In this document: positions 1 to 6,922 of the stretch, piece by piece
Layout of the letters: each line of letters opens with the position of its first letter
Position numbering within the stretch: the stretch's first letter is position 1
From: UBA9732 sp963609725
GTDB lineage: Bacteria; Spirochaetota; Spirochaetia; Sphaerochaetales; Sphaerochaetaceae
Assembly (NCBI GenBank): GCA_963609725.1
Contig: CAVDLI010000019.1
Coordinates: forward strand, 1-24,286
Direction: 5' to 3'
DNA: 24,286 nucleotides
Translations under genes and position numbers: made by a program
Notes under the pieces: generated by a model
Database searches by the model: none
The model's input: only the letters and a program-made list of their open reading frames with translations
What the model was told of the DNA's origin: nothing

Positions 1-17
1 AGGAGGTTTTTGCAAAA
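1..17 (+). repeat. Dispersed repeat AGGAGGTTTTTGCAAAA, copy 1
   Basis: This copy is the near-perfect inverse of the one at 154-170. Similar cores occur at 5797-5815 and 12574-12594. The core GGTTTTTGCAAAACC is nearly palindromic, so each copy can fold or be read on either strand. The function is unknown. Confidence 0.55.
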
Positions 18-153
18 CTGTCTTCATGAATCTTGGCTTTGCCTTTTCGGCTAAAAGAGCATTTCTTCTAACTTCATAATACACAAAGTATTATTTCAGT
101 TTTCAGAAAATGCTTTTTATCTCGCAAATCCAAAACCAATCTCCACAAAGCTC

Positions 154-170
154 ATTTTGCAAAAACCTCT
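154..170 (-). repeat. Dispersed repeat TTTTGCAAAAACCTC, copy 2
   Basis: The sequence TTTTGCAAAAACCTCT is the reverse complement of the copy at the left edge of the window. The two form a long-range inverted repeat around about 135 bases without a recognisable gene. Confidence 0.55.
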
Positions 171-315
171 TAGAAGTGTAAATTGCTTTCAGACAAGGTC
201 TTTTTATTGCAAAAACAGACCCTGAAGAATTTAATCTTATGCTCGTAGTTTCTAGCATAACGTCAATTATCTCCTTGAAGAAGGCCAACAAGTCTTAGTT
301 TATATCATGACTAAG

Positions 316-366
316 TTGACGAATCTTGAACCATATACCATATTTACTAAGTAGACTTACTAAGTA
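316..366 (+). promoter_or_regulatory. dinJ-yafQ promoter and operator
   Basis: A -35 box TTGACG (316-321) and a -10 box CATATT (339-344) are 17 bases apart. Directly over the -10 and the expected transcription start lies a perfect 10-base direct repeat, TTACTAAGTA, at 344-353 and 357-366 (13-base period). The gap between the copies creates the palindrome TAAGT-AG-ACTTA at 348-359. This is where a DinJ antitoxin or DinJ-YafQ complex would bind to repress its own operon. The promoter match is moderate; the operator role is inferred from position and symmetry. Confidence 0.55.
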
Positions 367-387
367 ATTATTGGAGGTGTTTGAACT

Positions 388-639
388 ATGAATCAAAATA
401 CAGTTACATGTTCTTTCACTATGGATAGAGATATTTACAATGCTTATAAAAGCATCGTTGTGAAAAACGGCGAAAGTGTGAAAGGCAACATAATCAAATA
501 TATGAAGGATGTTATTAAATATGAGATTCCTAATGCAGAAACCATTGCAGCTATGGAAGAAGTAAAAGAACTTAAGAAAAATCCCAATAAAAAAACTTAC
601 AACAATTTCGAAGAGCTTTTAAAGGATTTGGATAAATGA
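388..639 (+). CDS. dinJ: RelB/DinJ-family antitoxin
   Basis: An 83-residue protein with the layout of DinJ/RelB antitoxins: a short N-terminal stretch (VTCSFTMDRDIYNAYKSIV) expected to form the ribbon-helix-helix DNA-binding and dimerisation domain, then a charged C-terminal half ending NFEELLKDLDK that would wrap and neutralise the toxin. The start is well placed, with GGAGGTG at 373-379 nine bases before ATG. Its stop overlaps the start of the toxin gene in an ATGA tetramer, so the two are translationally coupled. It probably represses its own promoter through the repeats at 344-366. Assignment as antitoxin rests on the clear YafQ partner as well as on the sequence. Confidence 0.88.
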   Translation: MNQNTVTCSFTMDRDIYNAYKSIVVKNGESVKGNIIKYMKDVIKYEIPNAETIAAMEEVKELKKNPNKKTYNNFEELLKDLDK

Positions 640-914
640 GCAAGTACAGAATTGTTCCTACCGGTCGTTTTAAGCAAGATTTGAAGATAGCACGAAAGCG
701 TGGATACAACCTTTCTTTATTGGGTGAAGTTGTTGATATGCTCTCTGAAGGACTTACACTTCCCGCAAAGTATAAAGACCACAGTTTGGTGGGAAATTAC
801 AGCGGATGCAGAGAGTGTCATATCACTCCTGATTGGTTGTTGATTTACGAAATCTCAGAGGGAGATTTGATTCTGTATTTGACAAGAACTGGTACTCATT
901 CTGATTTGTTTTGA
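636..914 (+). CDS. yafQ: YafQ-family mRNA interferase toxin
   Basis: A 92-residue RelE-superfamily toxin, close to the usual YafQ length. The family hallmarks are all present: KDHSLVGNYSGCRECHITPDWLLIYEI followed, split here, by a C-terminal RTGTHSDLF. In E. coli YafQ the histidines and the aspartate in DH, CRECH, PDW and GTHSDLF form the catalytic set that cuts mRNA on translating ribosomes; the equivalents here are intact, so the toxin is probably active. The gene overlaps dinJ by four bases (ATGA) and has no separate promoter. It is followed after one base by a broken higA-like antitoxin gene, an unusual third member for this type of pair. Confidence 0.92.
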   Translation: MSKYRIVPTGRFKQDLKIARKRGYNLSLLGEVVDMLSEGLTLPAKYKDHSLVGNYSGCRECHITPDWLLIYEISEGDLILYLTRTGTHSDLF

Positions 915-915
915 A

Positions 916-1152
916 ATGAGTATGGACAAGTATATAGAGATACCTACAATGGGTTAGATTCTTAAAGAAGAGTTCACATTTCCATTGAACCTCTCATCTT
1001 ATAAACTTGCATATGAGATACATGTCCCTGTGGCAAGAATACAGGCCATCCTTAATAACGGTCGTAAGATTACTCTAGATACTTCAATTAGACTTGCGCG
1101 GTATTTTGGTGTATCAGATAGGTTTTTTCTTAATCTTCAGAACGATATTTGA
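916..1152 (+). pseudogene. higA: HigA-like antitoxin gene broken by TAG
   Basis: One reading frame from ATG 916 to TGA 1152 encodes a HigA/VapI-type helix-turn-helix antitoxin, except that codon 14 (955-957) is TAG. The protein reads MSMDKYIEIPTMG, stop, then ILKEEFTFPLNLSSYKLAYE and continues through HVPVARIQAILNNGRKITLD to a C-terminal RLARYFGVSDRFFLNLQNDI. In the family this place reads PGEILKEEF, so one G-to-T change turned GAG into TAG. After the stop there is no ATG to restart, so the helix-turn-helix (about residues 30-50) would not be made without readthrough. The frame starts one base after the yafQ stop, so it was probably in the same operon. HigA normally pairs with HigB, not YafQ. 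Confidence 0.8.
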
Positions 1153-1162
1153 ATATGGAAAC

Positions 1163-1182
1163 AAAGAAACAATTGTTTCTTT
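1163..1182 (-). terminator. Palindrome at the end of pncB
   Basis: A perfect 20-base palindrome (arms AAAGAAACAA and TTGTTTCTTT) covers the pncB stop codon and lies between pncB and the convergent higA remnant. It is AT-rich and has only short T-runs, so a terminator role is a weak guess. Confidence 0.35.
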
Positions 1183-2650
1183 AGCCGTTTAGTCTGGATT
1201 TGAGAACGAGGTCGTGCTTTAAGTCTTTGAGTTTTTTGGACAACGACACTTTATAAATGTGAGGATTTATAAAACGCTTGTAACTCTTATGGAACTTTCC
1301 AAAACTCTCCTTTGCAAAATTCTGAACTTCTTTGAGATGGCGTTTTGGGTTAACTAAATTTCCATTGTCCATAACTTTAACAAGTAATTTCTCACACGAA
1401 GTGTACTTGTCAGCCTTTAGCATAAAGAAATCTGAGTCACTGAAAGGGTGATAGAACATTATGTCACGTCCAGGCTCAATTTGTTCATCGTCTAATGTAA
1501 TAAGGTCTGCTATTGCAAGGGTATCGGCATCATAAAAGCGGTACACCTGTTTTATTCCAGGGTTGGTTGTTTTTGTATATGAATTACTAATTTTCATGGT
1601 TGGTTCAAATGTGCCATCATGACGCATTTTTGCGCAAAGTTTGTACACACCGCCAAGTGCACTTTGAGTTCCACCTGTTACGAGATTGGTGCCAACTCCC
1701 CAAGAATTGATTGGAACGTTATCACTTACAAGTGTGCTGATAATCTGCTCTGTCAAATCATTAGAGACGCATATTGTAGCATCGTTAAGTCCTGCATCAT
1801 CAAGACGCTGTCTTACTTCTCTTGCAAGGTATGAAAGGTCTCCAGAATCAATTCTAACGCCAATACGAAGGCCCTTGGCTTTTTGCTCAAGTCCTACGGT
1901 TATAGCATTTTCTATTCCACTTCCTAATGTGTCGTAAGTATCAATAAGAAGTACGCAATTATTTGGATATATACGTGCAAATTCTCTAAATGCTTCAAGC
2001 TCGCTGTCATATGCCATAATCCAGCTATGCGCCATTGTTCCACCAACAGGAATTCCAAAAACTTTACCCGCAATAGTATTGCTAGTAAGAGCTGCTCCAC
2101 CTACAAAAGCAGCACGACTGGCACTTAATGCGCCATCTATGCCTTGTGCGCGTCTTAGTCCAAACTCCATGACAACGCCACCTCTTGCAGCACTACATAC
2201 ACGCATAGCCTTTGTAGCAATCAATGTTTGGAAGTTTATTGTATTTAGTAGCAACCCTTCTATTAGCTGTGCATCCATGAGAGAAGTATGTATGCGAACA
2301 AGAGGCTCTCCTGGAAACACAACAGTGCCTTCTTTCATTGCATATATGTCTCCATGGAACTTATACGTTGATAAATAATCAAGAAAACCGGAGTCGAACA
2401 TATTAAGTGATTTTAGATAAGAGATATCGGTCTTGCTAAAATTTAGGCTCTCAAGCTGAGGTAGTAAATCACCAAGGCCTGCAAATATGGCATATCCACC
2501 GTCAAAAGGATTGCTTCTATAGAACATATCAAAGACGACTTGAGGGTTTTCTTTGCTCAAATAGTACCCTTGCATCATAGTAAGCTCGTAGAAATCGGTT
2601 GTAAGTGCTGAAATATCCACAAAATCCTCTCTTTTACAACAATAATTCAT
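1181..2650 (-). CDS. pncB: Nicotinate phosphoribosyltransferase
   Basis: A cytoplasmic enzyme of 489 residues that joins nicotinate and phosphoribosyl pyrophosphate to nicotinate mononucleotide, the entry step of the Preiss-Handler NAD salvage route. Seen in the sequence: TDFYELTM near residues 18-25, FGLRRAQG at 163-170, GGTMAHSWIM at 203-212 with the conserved His208 that is phosphorylated during ATP-coupled catalysis, LLIDTYDT at 234-241, RIDSGDL at 266-272 and GVGTNLVTG at 318-326. The length fits the bacterial family. The start ATG lacks a good ribosome binding site and is preceded directly by four copies of a 13-base repeat (2655-2708). It lies downstream of serS on the same strand, but a terminator separates them, so it probably has its own promoter. 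Confidence 0.95.
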   Translation of the reverse strand: MNYCCKREDFVDISALTTDFYELTMMQGYYLSKENPQVVFDMFYRSNPFDGGYAIFAGLGDLLPQLESLNFSKTDISYLKSLNMFDSGFLDYLSTYKFHGDIYAMKEGTVVFPGEPLVRIHTSLMDAQLIEGLLLNTINFQTLIATKAMRVCSAARGGVVMEFGLRRAQGIDGALSASRAAFVGGAALTSNTIAGKVFGIPVGGTMAHSWIMAYDSELEAFREFARIYPNNCVLLIDTYDTLGSGIENAITVGLEQKAKGLRIGVRIDSGDLSYLAREVRQRLDDAGLNDATICVSNDLTEQIISTLVSDNVPINSWGVGTNLVTGGTQSALGGVYKLCAKMRHDGTFEPTMKISNSYTKTTNPGIKQVYRFYDADTLAIADLITLDDEQIEPGRDIMFYHPFSDSDFFMLKADKYTSCEKLLVKVMDNGNLVNPKRHLKEVQNFAKESFGKFHKSYKRFINPHIYKVSLSKKLKDLKHDLVLKSRLNG

Positions 2651-2654
2651 GTTG

Positions 2655-2708
2655 CACTTTAATTGTTCACTTTAATTGTCCACTTTAATTTGTGCACTTT
2701 AATTGTTC
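2655..2708 (-). repeat. Four tandem 13-14 base repeats before pncB
   Basis: On the plus strand the unit CACTTTAATTGTT begins at 2655, 2668, 2681 and 2695, giving periods of 13, 13 and 14. On the coding strand of pncB the unit reads AACAATTAAAGTG and ends only four bases before the ATG. The array fills the space between the serS terminator and pncB, so promoter elements and leader of pncB must be inside it. Pairs such as TTGAAC and TAAAGT, 17 bases apart, exist within the units, but I cannot tell which is used. Confidence 0.75.
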
Positions 2709-2716
2709 AAACAATC

Positions 2717-2743
2717 TAAAAACAAAGTGGGCACGAAGCCCAC
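2717..2743 (-). terminator. serS rho-independent terminator
   Basis: The stem GTGGGC/GCCCAC (2727-2732 with 2738-2743) has a five-base loop. On the minus strand it is followed by TTTGTTTTTAG, and it sits about 20 bases after the serS stop. Confidence 0.8.
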
Positions 2744-2762
2744 ATCAAAAATTCATAAGTAA

Positions 2763-4040
2763 CTATCTTCTAATCTCTGTTCTGCCACCCATATAAGGTA
2801 CAAGTGCATTTGGAACTTTTATGCTGCCATCTTCTCTTTGATAATTTTCAAGTACAGCAACCAATGAACGAGAAAGGGCTACGGCTGTTCCGTTTAACAT
2901 GTGAACATACTTGGCTTTGCCGTCATCATCCTTGTACTTAACATTAAGGTTTCTTGACTGGTAATCTGTACAATTTGAAGTAGATGTCACTTCTCCATAC
3001 TCGCCGGCCTCTCCTCTTCCTGGCATCCATGCTTCTATATCAAACTTTCTATAAGCAGGTGCTCCCAAGTCGCCTGTACAAGTATCAACAACTCTGTACG
3101 CAAGTCCAAGACCACTAAATATTTCTTCTTCTATTGAAAGAAGCATGTCATGCATAGCATCAGACTCTTCTGGAAGACATACAATGAACATCTCAAGTTT
3201 TGAGAACTGGTGAACTCTATAAAGACCTTTTGAATATTGCCCAGCAGCGCCAGCCTCTCTTCTAAAACAATGTGAAAGTCCTGTCATCTTTATTGGCAAA
3301 TCTTCTTTTGCAAGTGTCATACCACTGTAATAACCACCAAGTGTAATCTCTGCTGTACCAACCAAAGCTGTACCAGTGCCTTCCACTGTATAAATATTAC
3401 TTTCAGCTCCTCTTGGATTAAACCCAATACCTTCAAGAATTTCTTCTTTAGCAACATCTGGAGTTATCATTGGAGTAAAACCATGGCTCAAAACAATGTT
3501 CATTGCATAATTTTCAAGAGCCATTTGCAATAATACGGCTTCGTTTTTAAGATAATAGAACTTTGGCCCACTAACACGTGTTGCTGTATCAAAATCTATT
3601 AAATCTAATTTTTCACCAAGCTGTACATGATCTAAAGGTTTGAAATTGAACACTGGAGGCTTTCCAACATATTTGATAGCTGTATTGTCTTTATCTTCTT
3701 TTCCAATAGGAGCCTTTGGATGTGCATAATTAGGAATTTGACGAAGAAGACTATTATATTTTTTCTCAACTTCTTCAAGCTCACTTTCAACAGTAGCAAT
3801 TTTTTCTTTGATTGACCTGCCCTCTTCAATGAGTTTTTGACGAGCTTCTGGTTCAAGCTTGCCCTTCATTTTCATTGCATTATCATTTCTAGAAGCTCTA
3901 AGAAGCTCTGCATCATGCATGAGAGCTGCCCTTTTATCTTGAAGAGCAATCACTTCATCAACATCAACTTTCATGTTGCGGTTTTTAATGTTTGCAGCAA
4001 TTTCGTCACGTCTTGTTTTGAGTTCTTTGTAGTCTATCAT
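2763..4040 (-). CDS. serS: Seryl-tRNA synthetase
   Basis: A class II aminoacyl-tRNA synthetase charging tRNA-Ser. With the start at MIDYKELKTRRDEI the protein has 425 residues, the usual size. An N-terminal coiled-coil arm that grips the long variable arm of tRNA-Ser covers about residues 5-105. The catalytic core has the TAE serine-binding loop at 229-231, motif 2 GLSHCFRREAG at 254-264 and motif 3 NGTAVALSRSLVAVLE at 383-398. The frame stays open 25 codons further upstream, but the chosen ATG has AGAGGTG six bases before it, matches family N-termini, and the extra residues would lie partly on the promoter. Transcribed alone, with a terminator at 2717-2743. Confidence 0.96.
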   Translation of the reverse strand: MIDYKELKTRRDEIAANIKNRNMKVDVDEVIALQDKRAALMHDAELLRASRNDNAMKMKGKLEPEARQKLIEEGRSIKEKIATVESELEEVEKKYNSLLRQIPNYAHPKAPIGKEDKDNTAIKYVGKPPVFNFKPLDHVQLGEKLDLIDFDTATRVSGPKFYYLKNEAVLLQMALENYAMNIVLSHGFTPMITPDVAKEEILEGIGFNPRGAESNIYTVEGTGTALVGTAEITLGGYYSGMTLAKEDLPIKMTGLSHCFRREAGAAGQYSKGLYRVHQFSKLEMFIVCLPEESDAMHDMLLSIEEEIFSGLGLAYRVVDTCTGDLGAPAYRKFDIEAWMPGRGEAGEYGEVTSTSNCTDYQSRNLNVKYKDDDGKAKYVHMLNGTAVALSRSLVAVLENYQREDGSIKVPNALVPYMGGRTEIRR

Positions 4041-4085
4041 TCTAGCACCTCTTGGCTGTGCTCTTAAAGCCGGCCATTTGACAGC

Positions 4086-4115
4086 ATAATAAACCAAATG
4101 CAACATCACTTTCAA
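4086..4115 (-). promoter_or_regulatory. serS promoter
   Basis: On the minus strand a -35 box TTGAAA (4115-4110) and a -10 box TATTAT (4091-4086) are 18 bases apart. This places the transcription start near 4079 and gives serS a short leader of about 39 bases carrying its AGAGGTG. Confidence 0.6.
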
Positions 4116-4173
4116 CTCTATAACACACGCTTACCACACTTTATGGCATTTTATACCAGCCTACACACCCCTC

Positions 4174-5253
4174 TTATAGACCGATATTACTGAGCTCAAT
4201 GCAAAGAGTTGTTTCATCAAGATAATAATTCAAACTTTCATGTTTTGTAGAAGTCAAACTCTCTACAACTTCAAAAAGACCAGCATTATTTATAAGATCT
4301 TCTTTAGCTTCTAAGAATGCTCTATAACTAGAAAACCTGACTTGAGGAGCCATTCCAAGAGATATTGAGTTATAAAAAGCTTCTAACACATTAGATTTGC
4401 TGTACTCGTTGACATAAAGATTGTAGTAAGTAAATACATCTAAAGAAGTGTCATCACAAATAGGGACCTCAACAACGTTGTCTATTACATGTGTTTTAAG
4501 GATTTCATCTGTTGTGCAACAAAAAAAACTATAATCAACACCATCTTCAGAAAGAGAAATAGCACTAGTAATATCTACATGAGCCCAAGAGCCATTTATA
4601 AACACTAAATTCCATTCATGTCCAAGATTACTAGAAACACTCAACAAGTTTGAGCCTGTTTTAAGCTTGCCGTTTATGCAAGTACAAGGAATGCCAAGAC
4701 ATTGCATGATAAACTCAAATGCTTTTGAAAAAGATGCACAAACACCACTTTTTTGAACCATAACAGAGTAAAGAGTTTGGTCCATATTAGTTTTATCATA
4801 ACTACAGTTTTTTACTAACCATGCATATACTTTGCGTACAGTTTCATAAGATTGTTCAGCTGTCCCAATTTCTTTCACTAAAGAAAACAAAGCATTTTTA
4901 ATTTCTTTATTTGTCTTTTCTATTTGACTAAGTGTCATTGTGTATTCAAATTCTACATAACGAGTAGAAATAGAGTTATTAACATAACTTGTAACATACG
5001 TAAAACTATCACTCCAAAACAGCTCTGGATGGTCTAAAAGCAGACAGTCATAAGCTTTTTTTAGCGTTTCTTGTGAAAATGAACCACAGTTCCACCTAGA
5101 TGTAAGAGTAGTGATACATTCAAACATTGCTTCATATGCAAGTTGTTCTCGTAAAGACAGCTTACTATAACAATAATTGTCAACATCTTGGTTTGCATAA
5201 CAAATTGAGATGCTTATAAATAAAACAAAACATAAGAGAAGAGCCTTGCGCAT
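4174..5253 (-). CDS. Secreted transglutaminase-like protein
   Basis: A protein of 359 residues with a clear signal peptide: MRK, a hydrophobic core LLLCFVLFISISI and a likely cut after CYA20. Residues about 140-230 form a transglutaminase-like (papain-fold) domain with Cys172 in KSGVCASFSKAFEFI, His212 in LGHEWNLVF and Asp227 in WAHVDIT, the expected catalytic triad, so it is probably an active peptidase, amidase or crosslinking enzyme in the periplasm or outside the cell. The substrate cannot be read from the sequence. It overlaps the trmL stop by one base (TAATG), with GAGAGG just upstream, so it is cotranscribed and coupled with trmL. About 120 C-terminal residues match nothing I recognise. 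Confidence 0.75.
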   Translation of the reverse strand: MRKALLLCFVLFISISICYANQDVDNYCYSKLSLREQLAYEAMFECITTLTSRWNCGSFSQETLKKAYDCLLLDHPELFWSDSFTYVTSYVNNSISTRYVEFEYTMTLSQIEKTNKEIKNALFSLVKEIGTAEQSYETVRKVYAWLVKNCSYDKTNMDQTLYSVMVQKSGVCASFSKAFEFIMQCLGIPCTCINGKLKTGSNLLSVSSNLGHEWNLVFINGSWAHVDITSAISLSEDGVDYSFFCCTTDEILKTHVIDNVVEVPICDDTSLDVFTYYNLYVNEYSKSNVLEAFYNSISLGMAPQVRFSSYRAFLEAKEDLINNAGLFEVVESLTSTKHESLNYYLDETTLCIELSNIGL

Positions 5254-5771
5254 TAAAACCTCTCCTCTAATACTCCATGAGTCTTAAGATTAAGGCCTCC
5301 AATTTGTCTGAGTGCTTCATACACTGTAACAGCAACAGCATTTGAAAGATTTAATGAGCGTTTACCCTCTATCATGGGGATACGTATGCATTTGTCTTTG
5401 TTCTCTACAAGTATTTTTTCATCAAGTCCGCAACTTTCTCGCCCAAAAACAAGCCAAATTTCATTTGAATTCTGAAAATTTGTCTCCCATAAAGAATGGC
5501 CACCTTTTTGAGATAAAAAATAAATACTTGTATTTACATTTTCTGCTTTCTTTTGCTCAAAATATGTGAAAAATTCTAAATCGTCCTTGTATTCATGAAT
5601 ATCAAGACCATCCCAATAATCAAGCCCCGCACGTCGTAAGTGCTTTTCATCCAATGAAAAACCTAACGGATGCACGAGATGAAGAGAAGACCCTGTTGCA
5701 CTACAAGTGCGAGCAATGTTGCCAGTATTTTGAGGAATTTCAGGCTGAAACAAAACTATATTTATCTTCAT
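5253..5771 (-). CDS. trmL: tRNA (cytidine/uridine-34 2'-O) methyltransferase
   Basis: A SPOUT-family methyltransferase of 172 residues that methylates the ribose of the wobble base in tRNA-Leu using S-adenosylmethionine. Family marks are NIVLFQPEIPQNTGNIARTC at residues 4-23, the cofactor-knot motifs LVFGRESCGL at 107-116 and IRIPM.EGKRSLNLSNAVAV around 129-148. The length is that of a single-domain TrmL dimer subunit. No Shine-Dalgarno is present; the bases before ATG are just an A-rich run following a CATAAT -10 box, so the mRNA may be leaderless. It is followed directly by the transglutaminase-like gene. Confidence 0.93.
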   Translation of the reverse strand: MKINIVLFQPEIPQNTGNIARTCSATGSSLHLVHPLGFSLDEKHLRRAGLDYWDGLDIHEYKDDLEFFTYFEQKKAENVNTSIYFLSQKGGHSLWETNFQNSNEIWLVFGRESCGLDEKILVENKDKCIRIPMIEGKRSLNLSNAVAVTVYEALRQIGGLNLKTHGVLEERF

Positions 5772-5778
5772 ATTTTTT

Positions 5779-5808
5779 ATTATGGTATCACTTATGGAGC
5801 TTTTGCAA
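5779..5808 (-). promoter_or_regulatory. trmL promoter, probably leaderless
   Basis: On the minus strand TTGCAA (5808-5803) and CATAAT (5784-5779) are 18 bases apart, and the ATG at 5771 follows the -10 box by seven bases. The -35 box falls inside a TTTTGCAAAA repeat. Confidence 0.45.
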
Positions 5809-5815
5809 AACCTTC
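5797..5815. repeat. Dispersed TTTTGCAAAA repeat, copy 3
   Basis: GAGCTTTTGCAAAACCTTC is related to the copies at 1-17, 154-170 and 12574-12594. It lies in the divergent gap between trmL and the glycosyltransferase-like gene and may provide the trmL -35 box. Confidence 0.5.
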
Positions 5816-5831
5816 TTCTAACTCACATTTT

Positions 5832-5857
5832 ATTAGTGTACGTTATTAGTGTACGTT
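5832..5857 (+). repeat. Perfect 13-base tandem duplication
   Basis: ATTAGTGTACGTT occurs twice in direct succession (5832-5844 and 5845-5857). The second copy supplies the first bases of the -35 box TTGCCA of the downstream gene. Confidence 0.8.
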
Positions 5858-5884
5858 GCCAAAGGCCTTTTTTGTTAGTAAAAT
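5856..5884 (+). promoter_or_regulatory. Promoter of glycosyltransferase-like gene, probably leaderless
   Basis: TTGCCA (5856-5861) and TAAAAT (5879-5884) are 17 bases apart. The GTG at 5891 follows the -10 box by six bases and no Shine-Dalgarno is present. Confidence 0.5.
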
Positions 5885-5890
5885 TACCGT

Positions 5891-6793
5891 GTGGAGCAGA
5901 AATATCAAATAATCAGTAGAAAACAGGATATAGGAAGACTCATAAACCAGTTGCACATGGAAGAATTTCTTGCTGTGGGTATAATGGACACAGGAACCAA
6001 AGAAGATTTAGAAAATACTATTGAATGGTTCAGCAGTAATTTTAACTATTGCCTTCATGTTATGACGCAAGCAGACAGATTTTCTCAACAAACAATGCAA
6101 GAGATGTTCCCAGATGTTACTTTCATCGTTTTTCCAAAAGCTCCTTCTCTTGCAGAACGCATAAATGCACTTGCCGATGTTTGTATGACAACTTATTTCA
6201 TTGTAACAAGAAGTGATACGTCTTTTATGTTTTTTGACTGGCGGCCATTGGAAGCAAAAATTAAAGAAGACCCACACCCGGCTGTGATATGCCCTTGGAT
6301 GTTTAATAAAAGCAATGAGAAAATTCCAACTGTTAGAGCCCCAATGCTAAAAGGCAAAGAAGTAGACCCCTTGAGTTTCATGCCAAATTCTGAATGTGAT
6401 CCAACGCTCTATCCATTTTTAGGAATTGGGCTGTACGACAGAGCTCTTTTTCAACGGCTTAGAGGATATGACAGTGAAATTTCTGGAGCATATTGGCAAG
6501 CACTGGACTTTGGAGTGCGCTGTTGGTTATACGGGTACCCTTCTTATACCATGCCTTACATGTCAGTACTATTTTATGCAAAACAATTTCTCATTGAAGA
6601 CCGCTCAGAACAAGACGGCATAGATCGTTTTTACACAAAAAACCTCACTGTACGGCAAAACAGAGGTCGTAACAGCATCAAAAAAGGATACAAAACTAAC
6701 AACAAAGTCTTAAACGAGGAAGTAAAACCCCGCATTGCACTCTATAAGACCGATTTCCCTCATCTATGCGACAGTTGGAAAAACCCCATATAA
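5891..6793 (+). CDS. Glycosyltransferase-like protein
   Basis: A 300-residue soluble protein. The N-terminal half has the look of a GT-A type (family 2-like) nucleotide-sugar domain: alternating strands and helices with TFIVFPKAPSLAERINALAD at about 77-96 and FIVTRSDTSFMFF at 103-115, where RSD could stand in for the DxD metal site. The C-terminal half contains FLGIGLYDRALFQRLRGYD, resembling the acceptor-side region of such enzymes. I cannot name donor or acceptor. The start is GTG, supported by the promoter just upstream (leaderless) and by the absence of an upstream alternative; the first ATG is at codon 23. Transcribed alone and divergently from trmL, ending in a hairpin terminator. Confidence 0.6.
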   Translation: MEQKYQIISRKQDIGRLINQLHMEEFLAVGIMDTGTKEDLENTIEWFSSNFNYCLHVMTQADRFSQQTMQEMFPDVTFIVFPKAPSLAERINALADVCMTTYFIVTRSDTSFMFFDWRPLEAKIKEDPHPAVICPWMFNKSNEKIPTVRAPMLKGKEVDPLSFMPNSECDPTLYPFLGIGLYDRALFQRLRGYDSEISGAYWQALDFGVRCWLYGYPSYTMPYMSVLFYAKQFLIEDRSEQDGIDRFYTKNLTVRQNRGRNSIKKGYKTNNKVLNEEVKPRIALYKTDFPHLCDSWKNPI

Positions 6794-6831
6794 ACTGGCA
6801 TTCAGCACAAATATACGGGGTTCGTCTTTTT
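6782..6831 (+). terminator. Terminator overlapping the gene end
   Basis: Arms AACCCCATATA (6782-6792) and TATACGGGGTT (6812-6822) pair over 11 positions with one mismatch and are followed by a T-run at 6827-6831. The left arm lies over the last codons and stop of the glycosyltransferase-like gene. Confidence 0.7.
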
Positions 6832-6840
6832 ATGAATTCA

Positions 6841-6902
6841 TAGAGGTTCTTGAAAAATAAGGGAGCTTTTGAAAGAACCTCTAAGTTTTGTAAGAACCTC
6901 TA
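6841..6902. repeat. Inverted and direct 11-base repeats
   Basis: TAGAGGTTCTT at 6841-6851 is the exact inverse of AAGAACCTCTA at 6873-6883, which recurs directly at 6892-6902. The array lies between convergent genes and could serve as a terminator for topB, though no T-run follows on the minus strand. Confidence 0.65.
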
Positions 6903-6922
6903 GGCTTTGAAAAAATCTCTAC

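Larger units (their letters stand above)
1..300. other. Intergenic stretch, no supported gene
   Basis: I see no convincing gene here. A minus-strand frame from 291 to 103 opens with TTG, has no ribosome binding site and shows no family features. A second minus-strand frame runs open from a GTG at 84 off the left edge (about 28 codons) and could be the beginning of something outside the window, but its end is just the TTTTGCAAAA repeat. The stretch is bounded by two inverted copies of that repeat, at 1-17 and 154-170. Confidence 0.5.

Noticed and set aside
103..291. 62-codon minus-strand frame upstream of dinJ
   Set aside because: It starts with TTG, has no ribosome binding site and shows no protein-like pattern; it crosses a repeat.
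955..957. Pyrrolysine or other recoding at the TAG of the higA-like frame
   Set aside because: The position normally holds a plain Glu, nothing marks a recoding signal, and the other genes seen do not suggest recoded TAG.
4041..4115. 25-residue N-terminal extension of seryl-tRNA synthetase
   Set aside because: It would overlap the promoter, and the internal ATG has the proper binding site and family-like N-terminus.
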